DNA of 64,000 nucleotides, taken from Methylococcales bacterium. Lineage in GTDB: Bacteria > Pseudomonadota > Gammaproteobacteria > Methylococcales > Methylomonadaceae. The translations under genes were made by a program, and so were the position numbers. Below the pieces are notes generated by a model. It was not told the origin of the DNA. It saw only the letters and a program-made list of their open reading frames with translations, and made no database searches. Below, piece after piece: positions 8,958 to 18,201 of the stretch; positions within the stretch are counted from its first letter, which is position 1; the number at the start of each line of letters is the position of its first letter. The stretch is from NCBI GenBank assembly GCA_028715725.1, contig JAQURG010000002.1, forward strand, positions 115,032-179,031, read 5' to 3'.

Positions 8958-10314
8958 CGGGCTCAACGCAGTCAATAAGGAAAAAGTGGATGCCGCTATT
9001 TTTTTTATAACTCCGGCCAGTTACCTGCAAACAAAATACCAATTGACTAATCTGAAAGTTGCCGCTTTTTATGATCGCAATAGCGCTAATGAAAGCATTG
9101 CGGTACGTAAAGACTGGCCGATTCTGGCTACCATGCTGCAAAAGGCCCTGAATACCATCAGTGAAAAAGAAATGCAGGCTATTTATGAGCAATGGGTCCC
9201 CAGCATTAAAAATCCTTTGCCGGAGCATGAACTAAAATGGGAAATTGGAGCGGCGGCTTTCACCCTTGTGCTATTCCTATTGTTACTCTGGATTGTCCGT
9301 ATCCACAGACTAAAGAAGAAAATCGCGCCGTCAAAAACCGACGATGAGGCAACCGCCAAAATCCTGCAAGCATTACAGGGTGATCTCGAGCATCTGGTTT
9401 TAAAACGTACTACTGAGCTTAATTCCAGCGAGCAGAAATCCCGCGACACCAAGCCGAATTCCAGCACAAATGAAGCTCTTGGTCGAGTTAAGAATCCGGG
9501 TAATGAATACTTTTTCTTCCAGCACAACCGTGAAGGGACATTCACTTACATGAGCCCTTCAATTACTAATATGCTTGGGTATAACGCTGATGAGTTTATG
9601 GCTCATTACCGTGAATATCTTACTGATAATCCGGTCAACCTTAAAATTGATAAGCTCGCCGAACAATATGTTCAAGGCTCACCTAATCAACCTTATCAAT
9701 TGGAAATATATGATGCGCAGAAAAATATCCATTGGCTTGAAGTAAAAGATACCCCCGTTTATGATGAATATGGCAATTGTATAGGCTTTGATGGCATCGT
9801 GCATGACATCACTGAAATCAGACAAACAGAAAATAACTTAGCCAAGCTATCGAATAGCAGTGAGAATTCTACGCCTGAACCAGATCATAAGGACAATATC
9901 GCTGAGCGTCGCCAGGCAGATATTAATGTACTCAAGCTGGCTGATGACGATGAGAATTTGGAGCGACAATCCTATAGAAATAATGATAGCGCTGAGCCTG
10001 GACAAACAGAAGTCGATTTAATCAAATTCCCGGATAACGATGAAGGTTCTGAGGAATCAGATCGGGGTGAGAAAAATGCTGAACTTTCAATAACTCCGCA
10101 AATTTGTCCTCGGTGTGGAGATGAAAACACGAGGAAGTCAATGATAAAAAAAGATGACGGAATATTAAGAATTTTATTTTTTGAATCTTATCGTTGCCGG
10201 GAATGTTTTTATCGGTTTTGGGTGTTGAATCGCTTGCGCCTGGCTCTATTTGGAGCTGCGATACTGATACTTTCCATTATTCTTGGCGGCATGCCGTTTT
10301 TCTCCGATAAATAA
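8392..10314 (+). CDS. periplasmic-binding-domain / PAS sensor ending in a zinc ribbon and membrane anchor
   Basis: A 640-residue protein. A signal peptide (cut likely after AASA, residue 19) leads to an extracytoplasmic family-3 solute-binding domain (about 45-270, amino-acid-binding type) and a membrane helix (about 284-303). A short coiled coil and a PAS domain (about 370-475) follow. Where its paralogue at 10772 has a GGDEF domain, this protein has three degenerate copies of the PAS-to-GGDEF linker (near 476-490, 505-522, 535-553), then a zinc ribbon (Cys 572, 575, 602, 605 with the YRCRECFYRFW signature) and a second membrane helix (614-633). It has no catalytic output, so it may act by protein contact or be a decaying sensor. 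The ATG follows only a weak CAGG site. The N-terminal 194 residues match the paralogue exactly. Confidence 0.75.
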   Translation: MHYFILLFFSLFLLNAASAGGLEDALPAMDKPEPAIQLTAKERAWLANHKKIVIAFDGALPPYSFLNDAGRLEGIAVEVMNTLGRRLGVQFETYPNTSWNKLYEAAAEHKVDVVATMVNRPDRSRWFIFTKPYLMKSLVIITRRDDDRIKNRTDLAGKTVTMIKGYQYVEQVIGEFPSVIPYFVDSMLDGLNAVNKEKVDAAIFFITPASYLQTKYQLTNLKVAAFYDRNSANESIAVRKDWPILATMLQKALNTISEKEMQAIYEQWVPSIKNPLPEHELKWEIGAAAFTLVLFLLLLWIVRIHRLKKKIAPSKTDDEATAKILQALQGDLEHLVLKRTTELNSSEQKSRDTKPNSSTNEALGRVKNPGNEYFFFQHNREGTFTYMSPSITNMLGYNADEFMAHYREYLTDNPVNLKIDKLAEQYVQGSPNQPYQLEIYDAQKNIHWLEVKDTPVYDEYGNCIGFDGIVHDITEIRQTENNLAKLSNSSENSTPEPDHKDNIAERRQADINVLKLADDDENLERQSYRNNDSAEPGQTEVDLIKFPDNDEGSEESDRGEKNAELSITPQICPRCGDENTRKSMIKKDDGILRILFFESYRCRECFYRFWVLNRLRLALFGAAILILSIILGGMPFFSDK

Positions 10315-10771
10315 AAAACTGTCAGCCAACCTCTGCTGAAGCAATTCAACAAATCAATTACAATAAGAGCAAAATTCAGCGGCTAAGGAAAACGCCGTTA
10401 TCGGATTAGCCGTAAATCAGACGCCAATTCAGAAAAACTGATACTCCAAATAGACACTTACTTTTAAAAAGGATCATGTAGATCGCCAGTCATGCAGAAT
10501 AATTAGATAGCAATTCAGATTAGGTTAATGTATCTGTTTTTATAATCCTAATTCACCCAGTGCTTGACTCTTGGCAGACAAATATAACTATTTGTCAACC
10601 TCTCTACCGGCATAGAGCCTGCGAGTATTATTGAATTCCAGAACAATTACTGGAATATTTCAGATTTAACGGCATAACGGGAGTCAATGAATATCAAATT
10701 GAGATAGGAGAAAGACAAAAAAATGCAATCCTGTCATATTCCCCCTTATTGAAAAATAAATTATCCAGGCA
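10315..10771. other. intergenic region between the paired sensors
   Basis: About 457 bases with no gene. A 7-bp stem (ATTCCAG / CTGGAAT) with an 8-base loop lies at 10635-10656. It is not followed by a T run and may be a regulatory palindrome. The last six bases begin the 572-bp block shared with the first sensor. Confidence 0.4.
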
Positions 10772-11337
10772 ATGCATTATTTTATTTTATTGTTTTTTTC
10801 GCTTTTTTTGCTGAATGCGGCGTCCGCAGGCGGTCTTGAGGACGCGCTTCCGGCCATGGACAAACCGGAACCTGCCATCCAGTTGACGGCCAAGGAACGG
10901 GCATGGCTGGCAAACCATAAAAAAATCGTCATCGCTTTTGACGGCGCATTGCCGCCTTACAGTTTCCTTAATGATGCAGGCCGCCTTGAAGGGATTGCCG
11001 TCGAGGTCATGAACACCCTGGGCAGGCGCTTGGGAGTTCAATTTGAAACTTATCCCAATACCAGCTGGAACAAATTATACGAAGCCGCGGCTGAACATAA
11101 AGTCGATGTGGTGGCGACGATGGTTAACCGGCCCGACCGAAGCCGGTGGTTTATCTTCACCAAACCCTACCTGATGAAATCCCTGGTGATTATCACCCGA
11201 AGGGACGATGACAGAATCAAAAACCGCACTGATCTGGCCGGGAAAACAGTCACGATGATTAAGGGTTACCAGTATGTCGAGCAGGTTATCGGAGAATTCC
11301 CTTCGGTCATCCCTTATTTTGTAGATTCTATGCTGGA
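10766..11337 (+). repeat. 572-bp exact duplicate, copy 2 (sensor ligand-binding region)
   Basis: Second copy of the block described at 8386-8957, exactly 2380 bases downstream and in the same orientation. The flanking mismatches are T/C at 8385/10765 and C/T at 8958/11338. Confidence 0.93.
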
Positions 11338-12718
11338 TGGGCTAAATGCGGTGAGTACTGAAAATGCGGATGCTGCTATCACTTTTATGGCGACCGCCAG
11401 TTACCTGCAAACTAAATATCTTCTGGCTAACATGAAAGTTGCCGCCTTTTATGACCGCAATAACTTTAATGAAAGTATTGCGGTACGTAAAGACTGGCCG
11501 ATTCTGGCTACCATGCTGCAAAAGGCCCTGAATACCATCAGTGAAAAAGAAATGCAGGCTATTTATGCTCAATGGGTTCCGAGTATTCAACCATCATTTG
11601 ACAAGGCGCTGATCTGGAAAATTGTAGCAGCTTTTGTTTTTGTATTGCTCTTGTTACTGCTCTGGATCGTCCGGGTCCGCAGGATAAACAGTAAAATCAA
11701 ACTCTCCAAAACCGAGGTTCAGGCAACCAATAAAGTTTTGAAAGCTTTGCAAAGCGATCTTGAACATCTGGTCTTAAAGCGCACCGCTGAGCTCAACTCC
11801 AGTGAGCATAAGTTTCGTAGTCTGGTTGAGAATCTGCGTAACGAATACTTTTTTTATCAGCGAGATTCCGAAGGACTATTCACTTACATTAGTCCTTCGA
11901 TTAATAATATACTAGGATATACAGCGAATAGTTTTATGGCTCATTACCGCGAATACCTGACAGATAATCCGTTAAATCCTAAAATTGATGAGTCCGCCAG
12001 ACAGTGTGCAAAAGGCATAACACTTCCACCTTACCAAGTGGAAGTATATGATGCACATAGGAATATCCATTGGCTTGAAGTGAAAGATACCCCGGTTTAT
12101 GATGAACACGGCAACTTTATAGGCATTGATGGCTTTGTGCATGACATCACTGCACGTAAGCAAGCTGACGACCGCTTGATCCGACTGTCTTATTACGATG
12201 AATTAACAGGGCTGGCTAATCGCCGGCTGCTTGCCGATCGGCTACAACACGCCATTAATATGGCGCATCGCACCCATTTGTCACTTTCACTTTTTTACCT
12301 GGATCTGGATCGCTTTAAACCTGTCAATGACAATATGGGCCATGCTGTTGGCGATGAAGTACTTAAGGAAGCAGCCAGAAGACTTGTTTTCACACTTCGT
12401 GATTCCGATATGGCTGCCCGCTTTGGCGGTGATGAATTTATTCTGTTATTACCCGAAACCGATGCTCGCGGGGCAGCACCGGTTGCCAAAAAAATTCTGA
12501 AAAAATTACGGGAGCCTTATATTTATGAAGAGACCAGTTTTACTCTGGGCGCCAGCATCGGTATTGCTGTATATCCCCAGGATACCAGCAATGGTGAAAA
12601 TCTGATTCATCTGGCCGACCTTGCCATGTATCATGCAAAGCAGCAACAGCTTGGGCTTTCTTTCTATTCCGAAAGTATGCAATCGGAAAACCTTAAGAAC
12701 ACTATGCGGAAAGGTTGA
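10772..12718 (+). CDS. periplasmic-binding-domain / PAS / GGDEF diguanylate cyclase
   Basis: A 648-residue membrane sensor predicted to make cyclic di-GMP. It has a signal peptide, a family-3 solute-binding domain (about 45-270), a membrane helix (about 283-301), a short coiled coil, a PAS domain (about 355-462) and a GGDEF domain (about 475-637). The active-site motif is intact (GGDEF at 552-556) and an inhibitory I-site RxxD is present (R543-D546, exactly five residues upstream), so product inhibition is expected. It probably senses an amino-acid-like ligand in the periplasm and changes biofilm or motility behaviour. Its first 194 residues are identical to the neighbouring sensor at 8392, so both likely bind the same ligand. 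The gene is convergent with the oxidoreductase gene. Confidence 0.88.
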   Translation: MHYFILLFFSLFLLNAASAGGLEDALPAMDKPEPAIQLTAKERAWLANHKKIVIAFDGALPPYSFLNDAGRLEGIAVEVMNTLGRRLGVQFETYPNTSWNKLYEAAAEHKVDVVATMVNRPDRSRWFIFTKPYLMKSLVIITRRDDDRIKNRTDLAGKTVTMIKGYQYVEQVIGEFPSVIPYFVDSMLDGLNAVSTENADAAITFMATASYLQTKYLLANMKVAAFYDRNNFNESIAVRKDWPILATMLQKALNTISEKEMQAIYAQWVPSIQPSFDKALIWKIVAAFVFVLLLLLLWIVRVRRINSKIKLSKTEVQATNKVLKALQSDLEHLVLKRTAELNSSEHKFRSLVENLRNEYFFYQRDSEGLFTYISPSINNILGYTANSFMAHYREYLTDNPLNPKIDESARQCAKGITLPPYQVEVYDAHRNIHWLEVKDTPVYDEHGNFIGIDGFVHDITARKQADDRLIRLSYYDELTGLANRRLLADRLQHAINMAHRTHLSLSLFYLDLDRFKPVNDNMGHAVGDEVLKEAARRLVFTLRDSDMAARFGGDEFILLLPETDARGAAPVAKKILKKLREPYIYEETSFTLGASIGIAVYPQDTSNGENLIHLADLAMYHAKQQQLGLSFYSESMQSENLKNTMRKG

Positions 12719-12845
12719 TATATATATGAAGCTTGCCAGTTAGGCCGTATATATCTGCCGTTTGAGTCAGAGGCGGATAATAAAGCACGACATCATGGCG
12801 ATCATATGCAGATATCGTCTTGTGCCATCTTGTGTTCATCGTCGA

Positions 12846-12876
12846 GGCCAGGCAAACAATAATCGTTTGCCTGGCC
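12846..12876. terminator. strong hairpin between convergent genes
   Basis: A perfect 12-bp stem (GGCCAGGCAAAC / GTTTGCCTGGCC) with a 7-base loop lies 15 bases past the stop of the oxidoreductase gene and 128 bases past the diguanylate cyclase gene. It lacks a clean T tract on either strand, but position and strength suggest termination or 3'-end protection, best for the minus-strand gene. Confidence 0.65.
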
Positions 12877-12891
12877 CTGTTTCAACCGTGT

Positions 12892-15800
12892 CTAAACCGC
12901 TTCTCCGGATTTTTGCTTCTCGAGCAAATAATCCAGCCAGAGATTGGATAATTTTTCCTGCACGGTATTTTGACGTAAGCGGGCATTCAAATGCGGGAAA
13001 TCGACCTTATCCAGATCCTGGTCCTGGTTATAGCAGGAATAAACAAAGTATTCTTTACCGGTTTCCGCATCGACATGCTTGCACAGACACTGCGCACAGA
13101 TGCCTTTCATCATGCACTGCATAGGCGAGTTAATCGAACCGATAGCATGTTGTACCCTGGCGAGATAAGGCTTCAGGATATTGAAACGCGCATCCTTAAC
13201 CGCCGCCATCATACGGTCTGACCCGATAACGATGAGGTGGTCGACATCCGCCAGAGATATGGGTTGATCGCCCAAGTCGCCCTGAGCGTAAGCCAGCATG
13301 CATTCGAGAATATTCCCGACAAAGGTTTTATCCTGTGGACGCGTAGGTTGAATGGCGACCACGTCAGGGCCTTTGTCGACCGACCAGATGATAATATCGG
13401 AGGCGGCTTCAATATCTTCAACCTTAAATAAATCCTGCTTGTATTTATAACCTGCAAAATAAATGACCCGGTTGCCGGCTGCACGCAAGGCTTTCCCAAT
13501 GGAGAAGAGCACCGCATTACCCAAGCCGCCGCCAATTAACAATACAGTCTGGTTAGTGAGTATTTCTGTCGGCGTCCCGGTTACTCCCATGATGACCAGC
13601 GGATCGCCGATTTTCCAGGTTGCGCAAAGGCGTGAAGATGAACCCATCTCCAGTGCAATCAGGGAAATTGTACCTTTTTCCTTATCGACTTCTGCGCCTG
13701 TCAAGGCCAGGCCTTCGGCTGCGAGCACTGTACCTTCGACGACAGGTGCAAAAGCCTCATAGTTTTGTACACGGTAAAATTGTCCCGGATGGAATTTTTC
13801 AGCCTGCATCGGCGCTTTAACAACCACTTCGATAATTGTCGGCGTTAATCGGTTAATAGCGACGATAGTGGCAGTAAAAGCGTCATCCAGGCGAGCAAAC
13901 AGGGCTTTTAAAGCCGCGTCACGTTCAGGCTGTTGGGCGGGATTTAAATTGGCCAATCCCTGTTCAAACAACTTAACAATATAAGGATAGCCATTTTTTG
14001 CACTTGCCATGGCTTTAACCACGTTGCCGGCATAAACCGGATGGTTATCTCCGTAAAAACTGATAAATTTGCCGTCTTTTTGATAGGACGTTAACGGCGC
14101 AGGCTTACCCAGCTTGGGCAAAGCTTCATCACTCATAGGCACTAATTCAACTGCGCCATTTGTCCATTCGGGTTCATAGCGCTGGAAAAACCATTTATCC
14201 ATGACAAAAGTATCGGGATATTCGCTTTGATAAATTGTGTTGGGCGAAGTACCTGCAGCGATATATAAACTGCGTAACGGGACTTTGATGATTTGCCCAG
14301 AGCTCTTCCAACCGTCATTTTCCAATACCAGCTTTTCAAACTCTACGGTATCTAAATGTCCGTATTCATCGGCATCCGCGCTGAGCGGACTCATGCCCTC
14401 AGCCAGGGCGATGCCTTCTTCCAGCGCCTCACTAATTTCTTCGTGGTTTTGACGATATGCAGGGGCGTCTTTCATGCCCTTGCGATAGAACAAAGTAACT
14501 CCACCCCATGATTCCACCAACGGTTGAAAATGCGGCAGCTCGCCGGCAGCTTCGGCACGTTGACGTTCAGCATCTATGGCTTTGCCATGGATGAGGAATT
14601 CATCAAGAATGCTGATTTCTTCCTTATCATAACGGCCGCGGACAGTCTGCTCACCGTATAGATTGACCAGCGTTTCATAGCGATGCAGAATTTTTTCCAC
14701 TTGCACAGGGTAATAGGCCATTAATTCGGTTGCAGTATCAATAGCAGTCAAGCCGCCACCGATAACACCCGCCGGCAGCCTTACCTGCAAATTCGCCATG
14801 GAAGACGATTTGGCCGCGCCGGTCAGTTGCAAGGCCATCAGGAAATCAGAGGCTTTACGAATGCCGCGCATCAGGTTGTTCTTCAAGCCGATTATAGTCG
14901 GCTTGCCTGCACCCGAAGCGATACAGATATGGTCGAAGCCCGTCTTCCACGCATCTTCAATAGTAAAAGTGCCGCCAAAACGCACACCGCCATAGGCGCG
15001 AAATGCGGCACGTCTTTGCAGCGTCAGGTAAATGACTTTAAGAAAGTTTTTATCCCAGCGTACGGTAATGCCATATTCAGCCACGCCGCCAAAACCTGCC
15101 AGAATACGCTTGTCCAAGTCTTCATAGAGGTCTTTAAAATCGACGATGGGTGACGGCAAATTATCGGCATCACCTGTTAAAGCCACAGGTAAAGGCTCCA
15201 GTTTTAAGCCATCGACACCCACAACGCCAAAGCCTTCATTTAATAAATAATGACTCATGGTATAACCGGCAGGGCCTAATCCTACAACCAGGGCATTTTT
15301 ACCGTTATAAGGCAGCATGGTCGGGCGTTTGACGTTTAAAGGATTCCAACGGGTAAGCAAACTGTATATTTCAAAGCCATAAGGCATGAACAGCACATCG
15401 GTCAGCACATTGGTTTCAATCTGTGGAATATTGACCGGATCGGTTTTCTGATAAATACAACCTTTCATGCACTCATTACAGATACGATGCCCCGTACCCG
15501 GACACATCGGATTGTCGATGATGACGATCGCCAATGCACCAATATTGTCACCCTTGCGTTTGACCAGGTGCATTTCCGAAATTTTTTCATCCAGCGGACA
15601 GCCGATAGTCGTCACGCCCAGCGGGTCAACTTTAAAGGTACCGTTTTTCTTGTTGCGCATGCCTTTAGAGCAAGAGTCGGTATCGCGCTCGTGGCAATAG
15701 ATGCAATGGTTAACTTCTGATAAGACCTGCCGTTGATTAAAACGCGGGTCAGTCAATTTAAAACCATCCCGGCGGCGGCGATGTTCCAGCTCGCCCATCC

Positions 15801-16602
15801 ATGCAGTGAATTCACCGCGGTCCACCGTTTCATGCTCGACTAAATTATCAAAATCGCGTTTTTGGGGTAATTTAAAGCTCAGCCAATTGGCAACCACGTC
15901 GTTATCTTGTTGTGCGATAAAGCTCCAGCGTTGCACTATGTCCATCAGACCGCTGATAAATTCAGCCGCATCCGGCGCATTGATGATATCGCTAAATTCA
16001 GTTGCGGCCAGTTCATGAGCAGCCAGTTTGGTATGTAATGCTGCGACTTGTTCATCCGCATTTTCATAGTGACTGACCTTACCTTTGGCGACCAGTTTGT
16101 AATGAGTGGATAACAGTCCAATAATTGCACCGACACGCGCCACCCGGTGCTCAGGATCATTGTCCTGATTGGCTTCGGGGAAACCTGCCTCGATCAGCAA
16201 ATCAAAACGATTCAGGATAGAAGGATTATTCCAGTCACTGGTATTCTGGCCCTTAAAGACCACTGCCAGTTTTTCCACCACTTCATTTTTATAAGTAAAA
16301 ATAGTGTCGATTTCATCCCTGATTTTGACGCTTTGTGCTTGATGTTGCTCAGACACATTGAACAGCTTTGCCACAAACTGACCTACATAAGGTCCCATAT
16401 TTACCAGCAAGTCGGAAATTTCTTCCGGCTTCAGTCCTTCACCCTGGTTTTGGCGATAAGCGGCAAATTTATCATAGAGCTCGACATCGTGGTATTTAAC
16501 CGAAGCGTCGAACACATCCAGCAAGTCCTTTAAGCGGGAAGCATCATATAAATCGGCGTACGAGAAGTCAGGGATTCCCAGCGTAAGATTATTTTGTCGC
16601 AT
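12892..16602 (-). CDS. large Nfn-like diflavin iron-sulfur oxidoreductase (GltD-like + ferredoxin-NADP reductase-like fusion)
   Basis: A 1236-residue fusion. Residues 1-290 are helical and unrecognised. A cysteine block follows (about 300, 303, 311, 335, 367, 375, 378, 382), as in the two [4Fe-4S] sites of GltD/NfnL-type proteins. Next comes an FAD domain with GLGPAG at 441-446 and a second dinucleotide fold with VIGGGLTAIDTA. The last 330 residues are a PyrK/NfnS-like reductase: flavin site FYRVQNYE, nucleotide site LIGGGLGNA, and a final cysteine set GICAQCLC plus YSCYNQ for [2Fe-2S]. Nfn subunits couple NADH, NADPH and ferredoxin by flavin bifurcation; here both are in one chain, so a transhydrogenase or NAD(P)H:ferredoxin role is inferred. 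A GTG eight codons upstream could start it; I prefer ATG 16602, though neither has a good ribosome site. Confidence 0.72.
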   Translation of the reverse strand: MRQNNLTLGIPDFSYADLYDASRLKDLLDVFDASVKYHDVELYDKFAAYRQNQGEGLKPEEISDLLVNMGPYVGQFVAKLFNVSEQHQAQSVKIRDEIDTIFTYKNEVVEKLAVVFKGQNTSDWNNPSILNRFDLLIEAGFPEANQDNDPEHRVARVGAIIGLLSTHYKLVAKGKVSHYENADEQVAALHTKLAAHELAATEFSDIINAPDAAEFISGLMDIVQRWSFIAQQDNDVVANWLSFKLPQKRDFDNLVEHETVDRGEFTAWMGELEHRRRRDGFKLTDPRFNQRQVLSEVNHCIYCHERDTDSCSKGMRNKKNGTFKVDPLGVTTIGCPLDEKISEMHLVKRKGDNIGALAIVIIDNPMCPGTGHRICNECMKGCIYQKTDPVNIPQIETNVLTDVLFMPYGFEIYSLLTRWNPLNVKRPTMLPYNGKNALVVGLGPAGYTMSHYLLNEGFGVVGVDGLKLEPLPVALTGDADNLPSPIVDFKDLYEDLDKRILAGFGGVAEYGITVRWDKNFLKVIYLTLQRRAAFRAYGGVRFGGTFTIEDAWKTGFDHICIASGAGKPTIIGLKNNLMRGIRKASDFLMALQLTGAAKSSSMANLQVRLPAGVIGGGLTAIDTATELMAYYPVQVEKILHRYETLVNLYGEQTVRGRYDKEEISILDEFLIHGKAIDAERQRAEAAGELPHFQPLVESWGGVTLFYRKGMKDAPAYRQNHEEISEALEEGIALAEGMSPLSADADEYGHLDTVEFEKLVLENDGWKSSGQIIKVPLRSLYIAAGTSPNTIYQSEYPDTFVMDKWFFQRYEPEWTNGAVELVPMSDEALPKLGKPAPLTSYQKDGKFISFYGDNHPVYAGNVVKAMASAKNGYPYIVKLFEQGLANLNPAQQPERDAALKALFARLDDAFTATIVAINRLTPTIIEVVVKAPMQAEKFHPGQFYRVQNYEAFAPVVEGTVLAAEGLALTGAEVDKEKGTISLIALEMGSSSRLCATWKIGDPLVIMGVTGTPTEILTNQTVLLIGGGLGNAVLFSIGKALRAAGNRVIYFAGYKYKQDLFKVEDIEAASDIIIWSVDKGPDVVAIQPTRPQDKTFVGNILECMLAYAQGDLGDQPISLADVDHLIVIGSDRMMAAVKDARFNILKPYLARVQHAIGSINSPMQCMMKGICAQCLCKHVDAETGKEYFVYSCYNQDQDLDKVDFPHLNARLRQNTVQEKLSNLWLDYLLEKQKSGEAV

Positions 16603-16702
16603 AATTATTAGGTTTGATTTGCCCACATCGGTGCAAACAGACTGCGATTAAACAGTCTTGTTTAGTCCAATAGATTACTGAAAGGTCATAATTTAACAGC
16701 GC

Positions 16703-16711
16703 ATTATAGCA
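16703..16711 (-). promoter_or_regulatory. extended -10 promoter of the oxidoreductase gene, in a palindrome
   Basis: On the minus strand TGCTATAAT forms an extended -10 element about 100 bases before the ATG at 16602. No good -35 box is seen. The element is part of a 12-bp perfect inverted repeat at 16705-16733 (TATAGCAAAAAA / TTTTTTGCTATA), so a repressor or hairpin could act here. Confidence 0.45.
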
Positions 16712-16836
16712 AAAAAGGCTTTTTTTTGCTATAGATAATCTCTTGCAATAGGATCAGCGGGGGAGCTTTAACGAATCGGCCTGACTAGGCGGCTTTTAGT
16801 TAGTCAGAATTTTTCTATTTAAATATCCTGGTGAAC

Positions 16837-16867
16837 AAGGTTATGCTACAGCAATAAGCATAACCTT
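16837..16867. terminator. hairpin downstream of ftsZ
   Basis: An 11-bp perfect stem (AAGGTTATGCT / AGCATAACCTT) with a 9-base loop, 144 bases past the ftsZ stop on the minus strand. It has no T tract, so termination is likely only as an end-of-operon structure. It lies in the 16603-17010 gap, which otherwise holds only the promoter and palindrome of the divergent-side gene. Confidence 0.45.
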
Positions 16868-17010
16868 GCCCTCGCCTACCTTTATACTCATACAAACCGG
16901 AATCCCGGACATATCCGTCATCGGCAAATCCTCCCACTAAGCAGACTGCACCCTATACGAAAGAATGACAAAAGGTGTAACCTGAAGTCATCCAGCGCTG
17001 CACTTGTATC

Positions 17011-18171
17011 TTAGTCAGCCTGCCGTCTTAAAAAAGCCGGGATATCGAGATAATCCAGATCGATCTCTTTTTTGGCTTGAGCGCCAAAACGGGGTTCCCT
17101 GTTTTCTTTCTGACCACCCTGACGCATGACTGTCGGCTTGTCCAGATCGCCATAATTGGCATTGCTTGTGGTCGGCTTTGGCATCATTTTAACCGGTGAC
17201 TTAACCGGCAATGGCGGCAATCCCATTCCTGTGGCCACGACGGTCACTTTAATGACATCATCGAGGGTCGGATCGATAGCCATACCGATTTTAATAATGG
17301 CATCTTCTGAAGCAAATTCATGCACGATATTGCCAACTTCATCAAACTCGGCAACGCCCATATCTGATGCGGAAATATTGACCAAAATACCCCGCGCACC
17401 TTGCAAATTGATATCTTCGAGCAATGGGCAGGCAATTGCTTTTTCAGCCGCTTCGCGAGCGCGATGCTCACCTGACGCAGACCCCATGCCCATAATGGCG
17501 GCGCCCATATTGGACATCACAGTTCTGACATCGGCAAAATCGACGTTAATCATGCCCGGATGCACAATCAGCTCGGTGATGCCCTGCACCGCGTCCAGCA
17601 AAACATCATTAGCGGCTTTAAAAGCATTCATCAAAGAAACATTGCTGCCTAATACCGGCAATAATTTCTGATTGGGAATGGTAATCAATGAATCGACATA
17701 TCTTTCAAGCTCTATAATGCCCTGCTCGGCTACAGCTTGCTTTTTTTTGCCTTCAAACAGAAAAGGCTTAGTCACTACGGCGACTGTTAAAATACCCATT
17801 TCTCTTGCGATTTGCGCAATAACAGGAATTGCTCCCGTACCGGTTCCGCCGCCCATACCCGCAGTCAAAAAGACCATGTCTGCTCCTTGCAGGACTTCTT
17901 TAATGCGGTCCTTATTTTCTTCCGCCGCATATTTACCGATTTCCGGATTGGTGCCTGCGCCTAGGCCTTTGGTCAATTCGACGCCTAACTGGATTATGGT
18001 ATCAACAGTTAACTTTCTTAATGCCTGCGCATCGGTATTTGCACAGATAAACTCAACCCCTTCAATGTGGCAGCCGACCATATGATTAACGGCATTGCCA
18101 CCCCCTCCGCCTACGCCAATTACCTTAATGACTGCAGACTCACTATACGTATCTACCAATTCATATTTCAT
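17011..18171 (-). CDS. ftsZ: cell division protein FtsZ
   Basis: A 386-residue bacterial tubulin that polymerises with GTP into the division ring. The GTP-binding tubulin signature GGGTGTG is at residues 107-113 and an N-terminal glycine loop (GVGGGGGNAV) at about 19-28. The T7-loop catalytic region is also in place (NVDFADVRTV). A variable linker (about 320-365) leads to the conserved C-terminal peptide DYLDIPAFLRRQAD, the docking site for FtsA and ZipA. It is the last gene of the dcw run, 30 bases after ftsA. AAGGTG precedes the ATG. The usual enterobacterial follower lpxC is not here. Confidence 0.98.
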   Translation of the reverse strand: MKYELVDTYSESAVIKVIGVGGGGGNAVNHMVGCHIEGVEFICANTDAQALRKLTVDTIIQLGVELTKGLGAGTNPEIGKYAAEENKDRIKEVLQGADMVFLTAGMGGGTGTGAIPVIAQIAREMGILTVAVVTKPFLFEGKKKQAVAEQGIIELERYVDSLITIPNQKLLPVLGSNVSLMNAFKAANDVLLDAVQGITELIVHPGMINVDFADVRTVMSNMGAAIMGMGSASGEHRAREAAEKAIACPLLEDINLQGARGILVNISASDMGVAEFDEVGNIVHEFASEDAIIKIGMAIDPTLDDVIKVTVVATGMGLPPLPVKSPVKMMPKPTTSNANYGDLDKPTVMRQGGQKENREPRFGAQAKKEIDLDYLDIPAFLRRQAD

Positions 18172-18201
18172 TTTCGCTGCACCTTTTATTAATACTAAAA
18201 T

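Noticed and set aside
12762..13124. 120-codon plus-strand frame over the end of the oxidoreductase gene
   Set aside because: Antisense shadow of a strongly supported gene, crossing a terminator hairpin.
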